Origin: Edaphocola flava
GTDB lineage: Bacteria > Bacteroidota > Bacteroidia > Chitinophagales > Chitinophagaceae
DNA: 64,000 nt
Reading direction: 5' to 3'
NCBI RefSeq assembly: GCF_004118155.1
Contig: NZ_SAIQ01000003.1
Coordinates: forward strand, 496,001 to 560,000
The stretch's first letter is position 1. Every line of letters begins with the position of its first letter. A model generated the notes under the pieces. The model worked only from the letters and a program-made list of their open reading frames with translations. It ran no database searches and had not been told where the DNA came from. A program made the position numbers and the translations under genes. Positions 1 through 9,062 of the stretch are shown piece by piece.

Positions 1-9
1 TCAGTAAGT

Positions 10-63
10 ATCAATAATAAAATAAGGCGCGGTATGTATACCGCGCCTTATTTTATTATTGAT
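10..63 (-). terminator. Terminator hairpin of ribBA
   Basis: Perfect inverted repeat with 25-base arms (10-34 and 39-63) and a four-base loop TGTA. The stem has a GC-rich core flanked by AT-rich ends, so both strands end in a T-rich tract. It lies 14 bases past the ribBA stop codon. Confidence 0.9.
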
Positions 64-77
64 GCAATCTAATTATA

Positions 78-1277
78 TTATTTCAGGATATCATGTCCCA
101 GTTTGTCTCTTTTGGTTTGCAGGTAACGCTCGTTATGAGGGTTAGGCACAATCTCCAGAGGCACTACATCCACGATCTCAATACCGTAACCCAGCAGGCC
201 GGCACGTTTTCTGGGATTGTTGCTCATCAGGCGCAGTTTAGAGATATTCAGGTGGCGCAGGATCTGTGCCCCTACTCCATAATCTCTTTCGTCCATTTTG
301 AAACCCAGGGCCAAATTAGCTTCTACAGTATCTTTACCTTCTTCCTGTAATTTGTATGCTTTCAGTTTATTGATCAGGCCTATACCTCTTCCCTCCTGGT
401 TCATATAGAGTACACAACCCCTGCCTTCCTGCTCTACCATTTCCATGGCTTTCTGTAATTGCTCTCCGCAATCGCAGCGTAAAGAGTGCAGGATATCGCC
501 GGTAAAACAAGAACTATGTACGCGGGTCAGTACCGCTTCGCCATCGTTCCACTCACCTTTGATCAGTGCCAGATGCTGCTCACCTGTATTTTTCTGGCGG
601 AAAGCAACCAGTTTGAAATCGCCGTATTTAGTAGGCATATCTACCCGTACTTCTTCCTCGATCAGGCTTTCTTTTTCCAGTCGGTAAGAGATGAGGTCTT
701 TAATAGAGATAATTTTCAGATCAAATTGTTTGGCGATCTCCAGCAGCTCCGGTAAGCGGGCCATGGTACCATCATCATTCATGATCTCTACCAGCACACC
801 AGCAGGCTCCATTCCTGCCAGTCTGGCCAGGTCTACGGTTGCCTCGGTATGACCGGTACGGCGCAGTACACCACCCTGTTTAGCTCTTAATGGGAAAATA
901 TGTCCTGGTCTGCCCAGATCCTGAGGTTTGGTATTAGGGTCGATCAACGCCTGTACCGTTTTTGCACGGTCATGGGCAGAAATACCGGTAGTACATCCCT
1001 GACCGATCAGGTCTACCGATACGGTAAACGGGGTCTGGTGCAGTACGGTATTATCTTCTACCATCAGGTTCAGGTTCAGTGCATTTGCGCGCTCTTCTGT
1101 AATCGGTGCACAAATAAGGCCACGGCCGTATTTGGACATAAAATTGATGATTTCAGGGGTAACATTAGCCGCAGCAGTTACGAAATCACCTTCATTCTCT
1201 CTGTCTTCGTCGTCAACAACAATTATGAGCTTACCTTTTCTTATATCTTCTAATGCTTCTTCTATGGTATGTAGCAT
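78..1277 (-). CDS. ribBA: Bifunctional 3,4-dihydroxy-2-butanone-4-phosphate synthase / GTP cyclohydrolase II
   Basis: Makes both precursors of riboflavin: the C4 unit from ribulose 5-phosphate and the pyrimidine from GTP. The N-terminal DHBP synthase domain (about 1-200) shows the acidic motif [10 protein letters not shown] (22-31) and [13 protein letters not shown] near 143. The C-terminal GTP cyclohydrolase II domain (about 207-399) has the three zinc cysteines C257, C268 and C270 and the motif [11 protein letters not shown] near 291. The length of 399 residues is normal for the fusion. The start at MLHTIEEAL fits the family. It is monocistronic, between its own terminator and the terminator of the upstream gene. 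I saw no FMN riboswitch upstream. Confidence 0.97.
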   Translation of the reverse strand: MLHTIEEALEDIRKGKLIIVVDDEDRENEGDFVTAAANVTPEIINFMSKYGRGLICAPITEERANALNLNLMVEDNTVLHQTPFTVSVDLIGQGCTTGISAHDRAKTVQALIDPNTKPQDLGRPGHIFPLRAKQGGVLRRTGHTEATVDLARLAGMEPAGVLVEIMNDDGTMARLPELLEIAKQFDLKIISIKDLISYRLEKESLIEEEVRVDMPTKYGDFKLVAFRQKNTGEQHLALIKGEWNDGEAVLTRVHSSCFTGDILHSLRCDCGEQLQKAMEMVEQEGRGCVLYMNQEGRGIGLINKLKAYKLQEEGKDTVEANLALGFKMDERDYGVGAQILRHLNISKLRLMSNNPRKRAGLLGYGIEIVDVVPLEIVPNPHNERYLQTKRDKLGHDILK

Positions 1278-1305
1278 AAAATAAAATGTTTGGAATTGAA
1301 TCCTG

Positions 1306-1313
1306 CAAAATTA
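1306..1313 (-). promoter_or_regulatory. Promoter -7 box of ribBA
   Basis: On the minus strand the sequence is TAATTTTG, an exact match to the Bacteroidota -7 consensus TAnnTTTG, 28 bases upstream of the ribBA start. I see no convincing TTTG at the -33 position. Confidence 0.5.
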
Positions 1314-1372
1314 AGGTATATTCTTTGTATCTACATCTTTAGGATAAAGTATTGCAATATTCTAACAAATAT

Positions 1373-1398
1373 TAAAGCCCGGTTAATACCGGGCTTTA
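1373..1398 (-). terminator. Terminator of the GT117 gene
   Basis: Inverted repeat with 11-base arms (1373-1383 and 1388-1398), loop TAAT, located 23 bases past the stop of the gene ending at 1422. Confidence 0.85.
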
Positions 1399-1421
1399 GA
1401 CACTGAAAATATTAGTTTTTA

Positions 1422-4400
1422 TTATTGTTGCGGAGCACCTTGCTGTTGTTGCATCATTTGCTGCTGCATCATCTGCTGCATTTGTTGTCTGAATGGTTCA
1501 GACTCCTGCAGTCTTTTGGTCAGGGCTTCTACCTGGCTGTTCCATTTTTTAGCCATACCATCCTGCTTGGCCTGTTGTGCCATACCGATCAGGTTATGTA
1601 CTACTTCAATGTTTCTGAATGCATTACCGGTAACAACTACTTGTTTAGATTCCGGCAGATCGAGGTAATAGTTACTGAAATCTGTAGCAAATTTAATCAG
1701 TTTGTTAGCCACGGCTTCTGCTTTCTGAGGAGCATCTGCTGCAAAATAAGCTTGTGTAAACATCATAGCTGTCTGCTCAAAGTAATTGATTTCTGTAGGG
1801 AAAGATGCTTCTGAAATCTGCTCCAGAGATTTATCCAGTACTTTTACCGCATCTGCTTTTCTTCCGGAAATAGCCAATTGAATCGCTAAAGAAGCAGCAT
1901 CGTTTCTGTAACCCCAGAATGTACGTCTGTTCGGCTCATCATAGTACACTTTATTGGTATTAGCCTTACCGAAGCTATATTGCTTGGTGAAGATATCTAA
2001 GCTTCTGTCCAGGTTATCTACCGGTACAAAACCATTCACTGTAGATACAACATTACTTGGTACAAATTTCATCAGTACACCTTCTTTACGCAGGTATTTC
2101 TCCAGGCCAGTCACCGAACCGGTACCGATCACACCATTACATACATACAGGGAACGTTTCCAGCCTTCTTTCGCAATACCGGCAATAATGTTCATCATAG
2201 ACAGGTCAGAACGTACCAGCATATTGCCTTTCACATTCATGACAATAGAATCCGGGATGTTGACATTGCTGTCTTTTGCAGAAACCAGACCACTGGACAA
2301 TACTGCACTTTTATTTACCGGGATATAAATACTGCGTACAGGCAGGAAGCTCTTACCGCTGCTGTTCATTTTGGCACTGTTCGGATCCATCATGAACTGC
2401 ATTACTTCATTGAAGTTAATTGTTCTGCCGGTAATACGAGGATCTTCCAGGATAGAGTATACATTCTCATTACCTAATCCTGCTACATAATCTTTATTCC
2501 AGATTACAGGTATTGCAGCTGCATCGTTCACTTTATTAAACATCTGCAGGTTCTGCCAGTCTGTACCCAACAGGTTGTAGTTGAAGATACGTACATCGGT
2601 ACGGAAACCTTCTACTTCCTGAATATACCATAAAGGATAGGTTTCATTATCACCATTAGTGATAAGGATTGCATTTTTATCACAGGTAGCCAGCATATTA
2701 CGTGCATGGTCTAAGGCCAGTGTTTTGTTGCTGCGGTCATGATCGTCCCACTCTTGTGCAGCCATTAATACAGGTACACACAGTAAGCCAATCACTGTAG
2801 CCAGTACGGCAGATGCGCTTTGATTTTTCACGGCCTTACCTAACCATTCTCTCAGCATCAGTACACCGAAACCAATCCAGATGGCAAATGCATAAGCTGC
2901 AATGTACTGGTAGTCACGCTCACGCGGCTGAAGCGGTGTATTGTTGATGTATAACTGTACCGCAATACCGGTAAAGAAGAACAGGGATAACACTACATAA
3001 GCATCCAGTTTGTTCTTTCTGAACTGGTATACCATACCAATAATACCTAGGATAAACGGCAGGAAATACATGGTATTGTGCGCTTTATTATTTTTATAAG
3101 CATCAGGCATTTTGCTGAAATCGCCTCTGCCCATTGCTTTGTCGATACCATTGATGCCGGAGATCCAGTTACCATTCTGAGGCTCGTTACCCTCACCCTG
3201 GTAATCATTCTGACGACCGGTATAGTTCCACATAAAGTATCTCCAGAACATGTGATTGACCTGGTAACCCATGAAGAAGCGGAAGTTATCTCCGCTGGTA
3301 GGCTCTTCTCCATCAGAAAGTCCTAACCAGTTCTGATAGAAACGAACGTGGCTTTCCTGGTTTGAACTCCAGATACGCGGGAAGAAGTGCTTGTTTTCAT
3401 AAACATAATCAACGTTCTCTCCCACTACCGCATAATGATCTTTACCATCTTCCTGAACCGGCAGGTAAATATCATCAGTTGCTTTAATATCAGTTATTTT
3501 ATCGCTATAATACTGTCCTGTCAGGAATGGTTGTGTACCATATTGTGTACGTTGCAGATACGGGATCAGGGACATTACATTATCCGGATTAGTCATATTG
3601 ATTGACACACCGGCATTGGCGCGGATGATCGTAGGCACATAACAGGTATAACCGATAGTCATAAATACCAGTGATAATGCAGACAGGTGCAACAGGTATT
3701 TATTGTTTTTACGGGCAAACCAGATTATTGCAGCCATGATCAGACCGAACAATACCAGGAAGAAGATAGCTCCTGAATTGAACGGCATATGTAAGGAGTT
3801 TACAAACAGTAACTCAAACTTGGATGCAAAGATCGGCAGGTACTGAATGACACCATATTGTACCAGCAGTAATACTACACCACCGATAAAATAAGCAACC
3901 AGACCGCCTACCAAAGTAGCCTTGTAACGTTTGAAATAATAGATCAGGGCAATGGTAGGAATGGCCAGTAAGCTCAACAGATGCACCCCTATCGACAGAC
4001 CGATCAGGTATGAGATCAGGATCAGCCAGCGATCGGCATATACGTCATTGCTTTCTTCCCATTTCAAAATAGCCCAGAATACGAGTGCTGTAAAGAAAGA
4101 TGATGTTGCATATACCTCACCTTCTACAGCGGAGAACCAGAAAGTATCGGAGAAAGTGTATGCCAGGGCACCAACAACACCGGCACCCATTACTGCCAGC
4201 AGGTTGCCCTGAGCCAGCTCTTCATCATTTTTGAAGAACACGCGTTTAGCGAAGTGAGTAATAGACCAGAACAAAAACAGAATGGTAAAGGCACTGGCAA
4301 ATGCACTTAGGGCATTTACAAACATAGCAACCTGCTGAGGCGCGGGTGCAAATATGGCAAAGATTCTACCCAATAGCATGAACAGTGGTGCACCCGGAGA

Positions 4401-4547
4401 GTGACCAACCTGCAGCTTATAGGCACATGAAATAAACTCGCCGCAATCCCAGAAGCTCACGGTAGGCTCCATCGTTATCAGATAAACGATCAGCGCTATG
4501 GCAAAAACCGACCAGCCTGTAATGTTATTGATTTTCTTAAAACTCAT
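1422..4547 (-). CDS. GT117-family (DUF2723) multi-pass membrane protein, putative protein O-mannosyltransferase-like
   Basis: Polytopic inner-membrane protein of 1,041 residues. The N-terminal half holds about a dozen hydrophobic segments; the first loop has the acidic motif SFWDCGEF (D34, E37) typical of DUF2723 and similar to the catalytic loop of PMT-type glycosyltransferases. The family includes human TMEM260, an O-mannosyltransferase (GT117); the bacterial substrate is unknown. The soluble C-terminal part is followed by a tail made almost only of Gln and Met (last about 25 residues). I chose the start MSFKKINN at 4547: the longer frame to 4604 would run through the probable promoter. It has its own promoter and terminator. 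Confidence 0.85.
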   Translation of the reverse strand: MSFKKINNITGWSVFAIALIVYLITMEPTVSFWDCGEFISCAYKLQVGHSPGAPLFMLLGRIFAIFAPAPQQVAMFVNALSAFASAFTILFLFWSITHFAKRVFFKNDEELAQGNLLAVMGAGVVGALAYTFSDTFWFSAVEGEVYATSSFFTALVFWAILKWEESNDVYADRWLILISYLIGLSIGVHLLSLLAIPTIALIYYFKRYKATLVGGLVAYFIGGVVLLLVQYGVIQYLPIFASKFELLFVNSLHMPFNSGAIFFLVLFGLIMAAIIWFARKNNKYLLHLSALSLVFMTIGYTCYVPTIIRANAGVSINMTNPDNVMSLIPYLQRTQYGTQPFLTGQYYSDKITDIKATDDIYLPVQEDGKDHYAVVGENVDYVYENKHFFPRIWSSNQESHVRFYQNWLGLSDGEEPTSGDNFRFFMGYQVNHMFWRYFMWNYTGRQNDYQGEGNEPQNGNWISGINGIDKAMGRGDFSKMPDAYKNNKAHNTMYFLPFILGIIGMVYQFRKNKLDAYVVLSLFFFTGIAVQLYINNTPLQPRERDYQYIAAYAFAIWIGFGVLMLREWLGKAVKNQSASAVLATVIGLLCVPVLMAAQEWDDHDRSNKTLALDHARNMLATCDKNAILITNGDNETYPLWYIQEVEGFRTDVRIFNYNLLGTDWQNLQMFNKVNDAAAIPVIWNKDYVAGLGNENVYSILEDPRITGRTINFNEVMQFMMDPNSAKMNSSGKSFLPVRSIYIPVNKSAVLSSGLVSAKDSNVNIPDSIVMNVKGNMLVRSDLSMMNIIAGIAKEGWKRSLYVCNGVIGTGSVTGLEKYLRKEGVLMKFVPSNVVSTVNGFVPVDNLDRSLDIFTKQYSFGKANTNKVYYDEPNRRTFWGYRNDAASLAIQLAISGRKADAVKVLDKSLEQISEASFPTEINYFEQTAMMFTQAYFAADAPQKAEAVANKLIKFATDFSNYYLDLPESKQVVVTGNAFRNIEVVHNLIGMAQQAKQDGMAKKWNSQVEALTKRLQESEPFRQQMQQMMQQQMMQQQQGAPQQ

Positions 4548-4570
4548 GCTAAAAACATTGTATGTGTGCG

Positions 4571-4578
4571 CAAATATA
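4571..4578 (-). promoter_or_regulatory. Promoter -7 box of the GT117 gene
   Basis: Minus-strand TATATTTG, an exact TAnnTTTG match, 23 bases upstream of the chosen start. It supports the shorter start at 4547. Confidence 0.5.
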
Positions 4579-4722
4579 AAGTATTGATATGAATATAAGA
4601 ACACCCAAATGCAAGAAAAAAGACTGTTTTTACAAATAACATTACCATTTAGGCATTTATATTCTTAGATCTTGAGAGCGTTTTTAATAAAGGGGTGTAT
4701 CTTCTTATAAACTCATTCTAAA

Positions 4723-4778
4723 TTTATAATACAAACGAAGCCCGGATCGATTGATCCGGGCTTCGTTTGTATTATAAA
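4723..4778 (-). terminator. Terminator of the lipoprotein gene
   Basis: Perfect inverted repeat with 26-base arms (4723-4748 and 4753-4778), loop GATT, nine bases past the stop of the lipoprotein gene at 4788. Confidence 0.9.
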
Positions 4779-4787
4779 GAGCGTAAA

Positions 4788-5432
4788 TTATTTAGATTTT
4801 TTAGGCTCAGTGAATTTTTTGAAGTTCATTGGCTTCATGTTCGGCATCATGTCTTTACCTTCAGCTTTAATGCTCAGGCTATCACCGCTCATGTGCAGTA
4901 CTTTGAATTTCATGGTATCCTTAGGCAGGTTAGCACCGTTAGCCATGTTAGGATTCATGTATAATAAGATTTGTTTGTTTTTTGCATCTTCTTTCCAGCC
5001 GGTAGAAGTATCTACTTGTGCCAGGTTATCAGTTGCATACATTTTCACGATACCGTTCTTTTGGAAATCATAAACGATAGCACGTGTTTTTTCCAGTTCA
5101 TCCTGTTTTTTCTTGCTTTCCATGATAGAAGCGCGCGCTTTTACTTTAAAGCTATCCAGGCTGTTGGTTTTTAATATATCGATGGTTTCAGCAGGAATCT
5201 GTTGTAATTCTTCCGGCTTCATTTTAGCCATTTGCTCTTTCATCATCTCAAATTCAGGAGGAAATGCTGTCAGCGTATCAATGTTTTTCAGCTGAGCCTG
5301 ATACATTGAATCTTGTGCCTGATAATCAGGAACGATTTGCCATTTCTGAGCCAGTTGTCCTGAACCGCCATTTTTACAAGCAGCCATTGTAAGCATACCT
5401 AAAGCACTTAATACTAAAATTGATTTACGCAT
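4788..5432 (-). CDS. Small lipoprotein of unknown function
   Basis: A 214-residue protein with a lipoprotein signal: positive N-terminus, hydrophobic core and lipobox LTMAAC with the lipidated Cys at residue 19. The mature part is rich in Lys, Met and Glu, with a helical middle (about 60-120) followed by beta-like stretches (YDFQKNGIVKMYA, LHMSGDSLSIKAEG). This resembles the 'W...F...G' pattern of lipocalin-like lipoproteins common in Bacteroidota. I do not recognise a named family. It lies 41 bases downstream of a second, similar-looking lipoprotein gene and probably shares its transcript. Confidence 0.75.
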   Translation of the reverse strand: MRKSILVLSALGMLTMAACKNGGSGQLAQKWQIVPDYQAQDSMYQAQLKNIDTLTAFPPEFEMMKEQMAKMKPEELQQIPAETIDILKTNSLDSFKVKARASIMESKKKQDELEKTRAIVYDFQKNGIVKMYATDNLAQVDTSTGWKEDAKNKQILLYMNPNMANGANLPKDTMKFKVLHMSGDSLSIKAEGKDMMPNMKPMNFKKFTEPKKSK

Positions 5433-5473
5433 TTGATTGTGTTTTATTAGAATAATTGTGTTTATTTAAAGAT

Positions 5474-6025
5474 TTAGATTTTGTTTTTATATCTCACATA
5501 ATAAATCGAGTCTACTATCCTTCCCTGTGTACGGGTCAGCAGCAGGCTGTCTTTTGAAGTGGGCACAATATACAAATTTGTGCTGTCACTAAAGCCGATA
5601 TCTGCAAAATGCTTCATTCGGGGCACTAAAATAAGACTTAAATTATTATCTTCCACCTGATACTTGTACACAGTATCCGTTTTTTGCTGCTTCAGGTTAG
5701 TCGACAACATGTATCCGTCGCGGGTAAATTCCCAGACATAAGACTTAGCCGGTTGCATGGCCAGATCAAATTCAGTCTTAAATTCCTTAATCTCCAGCTC
5801 CTTGATTGAATCAAGGTCAGAGACACCATATTTATTTACTAAAAAATCCGGGGCGGAAGTCAGTTTTTTTACTTCTGCCACATTCTCCTGGTATATGCGC
5901 TCGATCAATGCAATCTTTTTCGGCGGCAGGGTCATCAACCACTTCCCTTCCACAGCATTTTTCTTTTTGCCACAGGCCACCAATACCAACGCAATACTTA
6001 AAGTAACCGGTATGATCTTTTTCAT
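5474..6025 (-). CDS. Small lipoprotein of unknown function
   Basis: A 183-residue protein with a short lipoprotein signal and lipobox ending LVAC (Cys at residue 18). The mature protein begins with a GKWLMTLPP segment, then a helix, then a run of beta strands including YVWEFTRDGYML and the close SIYYVRYKNK. The order (GxW, helix, beta strands ending near the C-terminus) resembles lipocalin-like Bacteroidota lipoproteins and is shared in outline with the next gene, so the two may be old paralogues. Function unknown. The start follows a promoter-like box. Confidence 0.75.
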   Translation of the reverse strand: MKKIIPVTLSIALVLVACGKKKNAVEGKWLMTLPPKKIALIERIYQENVAEVKKLTSAPDFLVNKYGVSDLDSIKELEIKEFKTEFDLAMQPAKSYVWEFTRDGYMLSTNLKQQKTDTVYKYQVEDNNLSLILVPRMKHFADIGFSDSTNLYIVPTSKDSLLLTRTQGRIVDSIYYVRYKNKI

Positions 6026-6035
6026 AATAATTTGG

Positions 6036-6043
6036 CAAATGTA
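6036..6043 (-). promoter_or_regulatory. Promoter -7 box of the lipoprotein pair
   Basis: Minus-strand TACATTTG, an exact TAnnTTTG match, ending ten bases before the start codon at 6025. This implies a very short 5' leader. Confidence 0.5.
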
Positions 6044-6095
6044 ACAATATTTTGAAATACTATAATATTTTCTTAAAATATTGCAGTCCGTTTAC

Positions 6096-7349
6096 TTATG
6101 CCAGTTCGATCACCGTAATTTCCGGAAGGATACCCAACCTGCCCTGATAGCCCAGGAAGCCAAAACCGCGATTTACATACAGATGCTGCTGTCCGTCGCT
6201 ATACAATCCAGCCCACTGCTTATACATATATTGTACCGGGCTCCATTTCATCCAGGGCAATTCTATTCCGAACTGCATACCATGGGTGTGTCCGCTCAGG
6301 GTAAGATCAATATCCGGATAGGTATCCCTGATCTGTGCATCCCAGTGAGAGGGATCATGACTCATCAGTATCTTCAGCGGAAGCGCTTGTTCGCCCAGTC
6401 CTTCATATGCCTTCTGCAGCTTCCCGTGTTTAGGGAAGCGGGCTTTGGCACTCCAGTTTTCTACGCCCAGCAGAGCAAATGATGCCCCACCCTTTTCCAG
6501 GATCACATGCTCATTCATCAGCAATTGCCAGCCCATCTGTTTATGATAGCCCTTCAGGGTTTCCAGGTTCTGTATTTTGGCTGCAGGGTTTTCCCATTGT
6601 ACATAATCTCCATAATCGTGATTGCCCAAGGTGGAGAACACACCAAGCGGTGCTTTCAAACGGCTGAATACATCCATATAAGGTTCCAGTTCCGAAGCAC
6701 GGTCATTTACAATATCGCCGGTAAATAAGATCAGGTCTGGCTGCTGTTCCATGATCTGCGCCACACCGTGCGCTACAGCTTCTTTATTATCAAAGCTACC
6801 GGAATGTATATCCGAAATCTGAACGATCTTCAGGCCCTTCAACGCATCGGGAAGCCCTTTGATAGCCAGTCTTAGTTTTTTAATATTATAACGATAACGA
6901 TTGGTCGTACCCCATACAAATCCACCCAGCATTAATCCGCCCAGCAGCAATGCCGTTCGGGACAGGAATACCGATCGCGATATAGTATTTTCAGAAGAGG
7001 GTGATGCGACTGTTATTGAAGCGCCGATGAGGCTGGTCAGCCAGCTGAATAACCGGAACACGTCGCCCAGGAGCATCAGTGAGGAAATAATCACTTTGGC
7101 AATGAAAATACCCATTACACTGGCTATAATCAGCGCTTTAATATTCTGCGGGTACAAACCACTGATATTACGGACCAGCAGGAAGCCGATCCATCCGAAT
7201 ACTGCAATGATAATATATATAACAAGGATACTTACTCTCCATTTCGGCTGTAATGCACGCGTAGCCATACTTACTGCTGTATAACTGTAGTACTCCATCG
7301 CCAGTAAGATCAGCCCGAAAAACGCCAGGCTCCATTTTGACTGAAACAT
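6096..7349 (-). CDS. Membrane-anchored metallophosphoesterase (YkuE-like)
   Basis: Binuclear metal-dependent phosphoesterase of the calcineurin fold. Four hydrophobic segments fill residues 8-150. The catalytic domain (about 170-417) shows all family motifs in order: SDIHSG (D180, H182), GDIVND, GNHDYG, SHDPSHWD and SGHTHGMQFG. This layout is that of YkuE/UDP-diacylglucosamine hydrolase-like membrane phosphoesterases; the substrate cannot be told from the sequence. The gene stands alone. A perfect -7 box ends four bases before the ATG, so the mRNA may be leaderless. Confidence 0.92.
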   Translation of the reverse strand: MFQSKWSLAFFGLILLAMEYYSYTAVSMATRALQPKWRVSILVIYIIIAVFGWIGFLLVRNISGLYPQNIKALIIASVMGIFIAKVIISSLMLLGDVFRLFSWLTSLIGASITVASPSSENTISRSVFLSRTALLLGGLMLGGFVWGTTNRYRYNIKKLRLAIKGLPDALKGLKIVQISDIHSGSFDNKEAVAHGVAQIMEQQPDLILFTGDIVNDRASELEPYMDVFSRLKAPLGVFSTLGNHDYGDYVQWENPAAKIQNLETLKGYHKQMGWQLLMNEHVILEKGGASFALLGVENWSAKARFPKHGKLQKAYEGLGEQALPLKILMSHDPSHWDAQIRDTYPDIDLTLSGHTHGMQFGIELPWMKWSPVQYMYKQWAGLYSDGQQHLYVNRGFGFLGYQGRLGILPEITVIELA

Positions 7350-7353
7350 GCTG

Positions 7354-7361
7354 CAAATGTA
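7354..7361 (-). promoter_or_regulatory. Promoter -7 box, probably of a leaderless mRNA
   Basis: Minus-strand TACATTTG (exact TAnnTTTG) with only four bases between the box and the ATG at 7349. Transcription in Bacteroidota normally begins a few bases after this box, so the transcript may start at or next to the A of the ATG. Confidence 0.5.
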
Positions 7362-7472
7362 TACGAAATGGAGGGTCTGTGAAACTATCAGTGCTTATTA
7401 TTTAACATATTATTCAGCAAAATAAATTGTAATATTGTGTCCTTCTAAATTCAATTCACAATTATCTAAATA

Positions 7473-8303
7473 ATGAAAAAGATCTCTTTTGCTATAGCAA
7501 TGGGTTTGCTGGTTGCCACATCTTCTTTTGCACAAGAATTTAAAATGCCGGCTCCTAGCCCGAGCGCCACCATTTCTCAGGATTTCTCTACTTCCAAAAT
7601 CGACATTTCTTACAGCCGCCCTTCAATGAAAGGCAGAAAGATCTTCGGTGATATCGTTCCTTTCGGACAAGAATGGAGAACAGGTGCTAATGGTGCTACC
7701 AAAATTACGTTTGGTGAAGAAGTATTCATTGCAGGCCAGCCATTGAAAGCAGGTACTTACTCCCTGTACACTATTCCGGGAAGAGAGAACTGGGAAGTAA
7801 TCTTCAATAACAGTACCGAAAACTGGGGCTTATCCGGTTATGACAAAAGCAAAAATGTACTGTCTGTAAAAGTAGGTTCACTGCAAACCAATGAAGCTAC
7901 AGAAACATTCTCTATCTCTGTAGAGAACATTACTAAAAACAGCTGCGATATCGTATTGAACTGGGAAAACACCCGTGTTACTATTCCTGTAAAAGCAGAT
8001 AACGAAGGCCGTATTGAAGATTATGTAAAAACATCTTTAAAAAGCGAAAACCCTCCTTACATGGTAGCAGCAAGATACTACCTGGAGCAAGGCAGAAACC
8101 TGGACGAAGCACTGGTTTATGCTGATAAAGCATTACAGGCTAATCCAAAAGGATTCTACATCCACTGGATGAAAGCGCAGATCCTGAGCAAACAAGGCAG
8201 AAAGAAAGAAGCTATCGCCGAAGCTAAAAAAGCAGCAGATGGCGCTAAGGGTTCTCCTTACGAAGCAGAATATGCCAACAACTACAAAGAGATCAGCAAA
8301 TAA
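7473..8303 (+). CDS. Secreted DUF2911 protein with C-terminal TPR-like repeats
   Basis: A 276-residue protein with a signal peptide ending TSSFAQ (about residue 20). Residues 30-170 form the DUF2911 domain: SYSRPSMKGRKIFGDIVPFG and the FGEEVFIAGQPLKAGTYSLYTIP stretch, each typical of the family, which is common in the Bacteroidota periplasm. The last 100 residues form tetratricopeptide-like helices (LEQGRNLDEALVYADKALQ, KQGRKKEAIAEAKKAA). Function unknown; known DUF2911 proteins are only described as periplasmic or outer-surface beta-sandwich proteins. The start is clear from the signal peptide. Confidence 0.92.
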   Translation: MKKISFAIAMGLLVATSSFAQEFKMPAPSPSATISQDFSTSKIDISYSRPSMKGRKIFGDIVPFGQEWRTGANGATKITFGEEVFIAGQPLKAGTYSLYTIPGRENWEVIFNNSTENWGLSGYDKSKNVLSVKVGSLQTNEATETFSISVENITKNSCDIVLNWENTRVTIPVKADNEGRIEDYVKTSLKSENPPYMVAARYYLEQGRNLDEALVYADKALQANPKGFYIHWMKAQILSKQGRKKEAIAEAKKAADGAKGSPYEAEYANNYKEISK

Positions 8304-8316
8304 GTTAAAGATCATC

Positions 8317-8365
8317 TTATAAATAAAACACCCCGGAAATTATTTCCGGGGTGTTTTATTTATAA
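8317..8365. terminator. Bidirectional terminator between convergent genes
   Basis: Inverted repeat with 22-base arms (8317-8338 and 8344-8365) and a five-base loop; the GC core CCCCGG is flanked by AT arms, giving T tracts on both strands. It separates the DUF2911 gene and the plug-like gene. Confidence 0.88.
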
Positions 8366-8402
8366 AAATCGCTCCATTACTCAAGAGGGACTTAATTCTA
8401 TT

Positions 8403-8903
8403 TTACTTGGTTGCAATATTCAGATATCTCAATTCTTTGCCGGTTACCGGGTCTATTATCGATACGGTACTGATCCCTTTAATATCACTCTGACGCAGTA
8501 CGATTCTCTTGGTATCTTTTGTCTGACCATCAACGGTTACACCATCACGCACCGTAGTACGGATCGCATCGTTTCCGGCTTCCAGCGTTTCAAAATTCAT
8601 AAAGCGATTGCCCGGTGCCGGTTGTACCAATATCACGCCTCCCGCGGCTTCCTGGCCATATAATTTCACCGCTTCTGCACCTTTTACAATGCGTACACCC
8701 TGCAGGATATCTTTATAACGGTTAAAGGTTTCGTAATCTGTTTTGAGATCATTGATCAGTACTAAAGGGTTTTTCAGCTCAGACAATTCCTGCGCACTTA
8801 CCGATGTTGCCGGCTTTACCTTAGCTGTTTGCTGTGCGGACACTCCGTTTACGCCTGCAACTGCAATAGCACAAAGAGCAATGAATTTAGTAGTTATATT
8901 CAT
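8403..8903 (-). CDS. Secreted protein resembling a lone TonB-receptor plug
   Basis: A 166-residue protein starting MNITTKFIALC with a signal peptide ending VSAQ. Residues 40-90 look like the core of a TonB-dependent receptor plug: LVLINDLKT, then VRIVKGAEAVKLYGQEAAGG and VILVQ. In SusC-type receptors the same place reads roughly 'I.VLKGASATALYGSRAANGVILI'. No beta-barrel follows: the protein ends after a short beta-rich domain. Such stand-alone plug proteins occur in Bacteroidota but have no settled function. The longer frame to 9008 is rejected because it lacks a signal peptide at its start and runs through the promoter. Confidence 0.75.
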   Translation of the reverse strand: MNITTKFIALCAIAVAGVNGVSAQQTAKVKPATSVSAQELSELKNPLVLINDLKTDYETFNRYKDILQGVRIVKGAEAVKLYGQEAAGGVILVQPAPGNRFMNFETLEAGNDAIRTTVRDGVTVDGQTKDTKRIVLRQSDIKGISTVSIIDPVTGKELRYLNIATK

Positions 8904-8937
8904 GATGGTATTGTTTATGTTTATAAAAGCGATGTAA

Positions 8938-8968
8938 CAAATATATCCAATTATTTGCTTATATGCAA
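8938..8968 (-). promoter_or_regulatory. Promoter of the plug-like gene
   Basis: Minus-strand -7 box TATATTTG (8938-8945) with CTTG at 8965-8968, 19 bases upstream, which fits the Bacteroidota -33 TTG. The expected start of transcription is about 30 bases before the ATG at 8903. Confidence 0.55.
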
Positions 8969-8985
8969 GAATACGGTGCAAAAAA

Positions 8986-9015
8986 CCGGTTTCTGTGCTT
9001 TTACACAAAAACCGG
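8986..9015 (-). terminator. Terminator of the rhodanese-thioredoxin gene
   Basis: On the minus strand a hairpin (CCGGTTT / AAACCGG, with TGTG / CACA inside) is followed by TTTTTT. It is 48 bases past the stop at 9063. Confidence 0.75.
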
Positions 9016-9062
9016 CCTGTATTTCTGTACGATTTAAGTACAGATCCTCAATACTTTTCTAT

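Noticed and set aside
1278-1420. Possible FMN riboswitch upstream of ribBA
   Set aside because: The spacing between promoter box and start codon is too short and no conserved RFN elements are seen.
4548-4604. Longer N-terminus of the GT117 protein
   Set aside because: The extra residues would run through an exact promoter box and do not resemble the family start.
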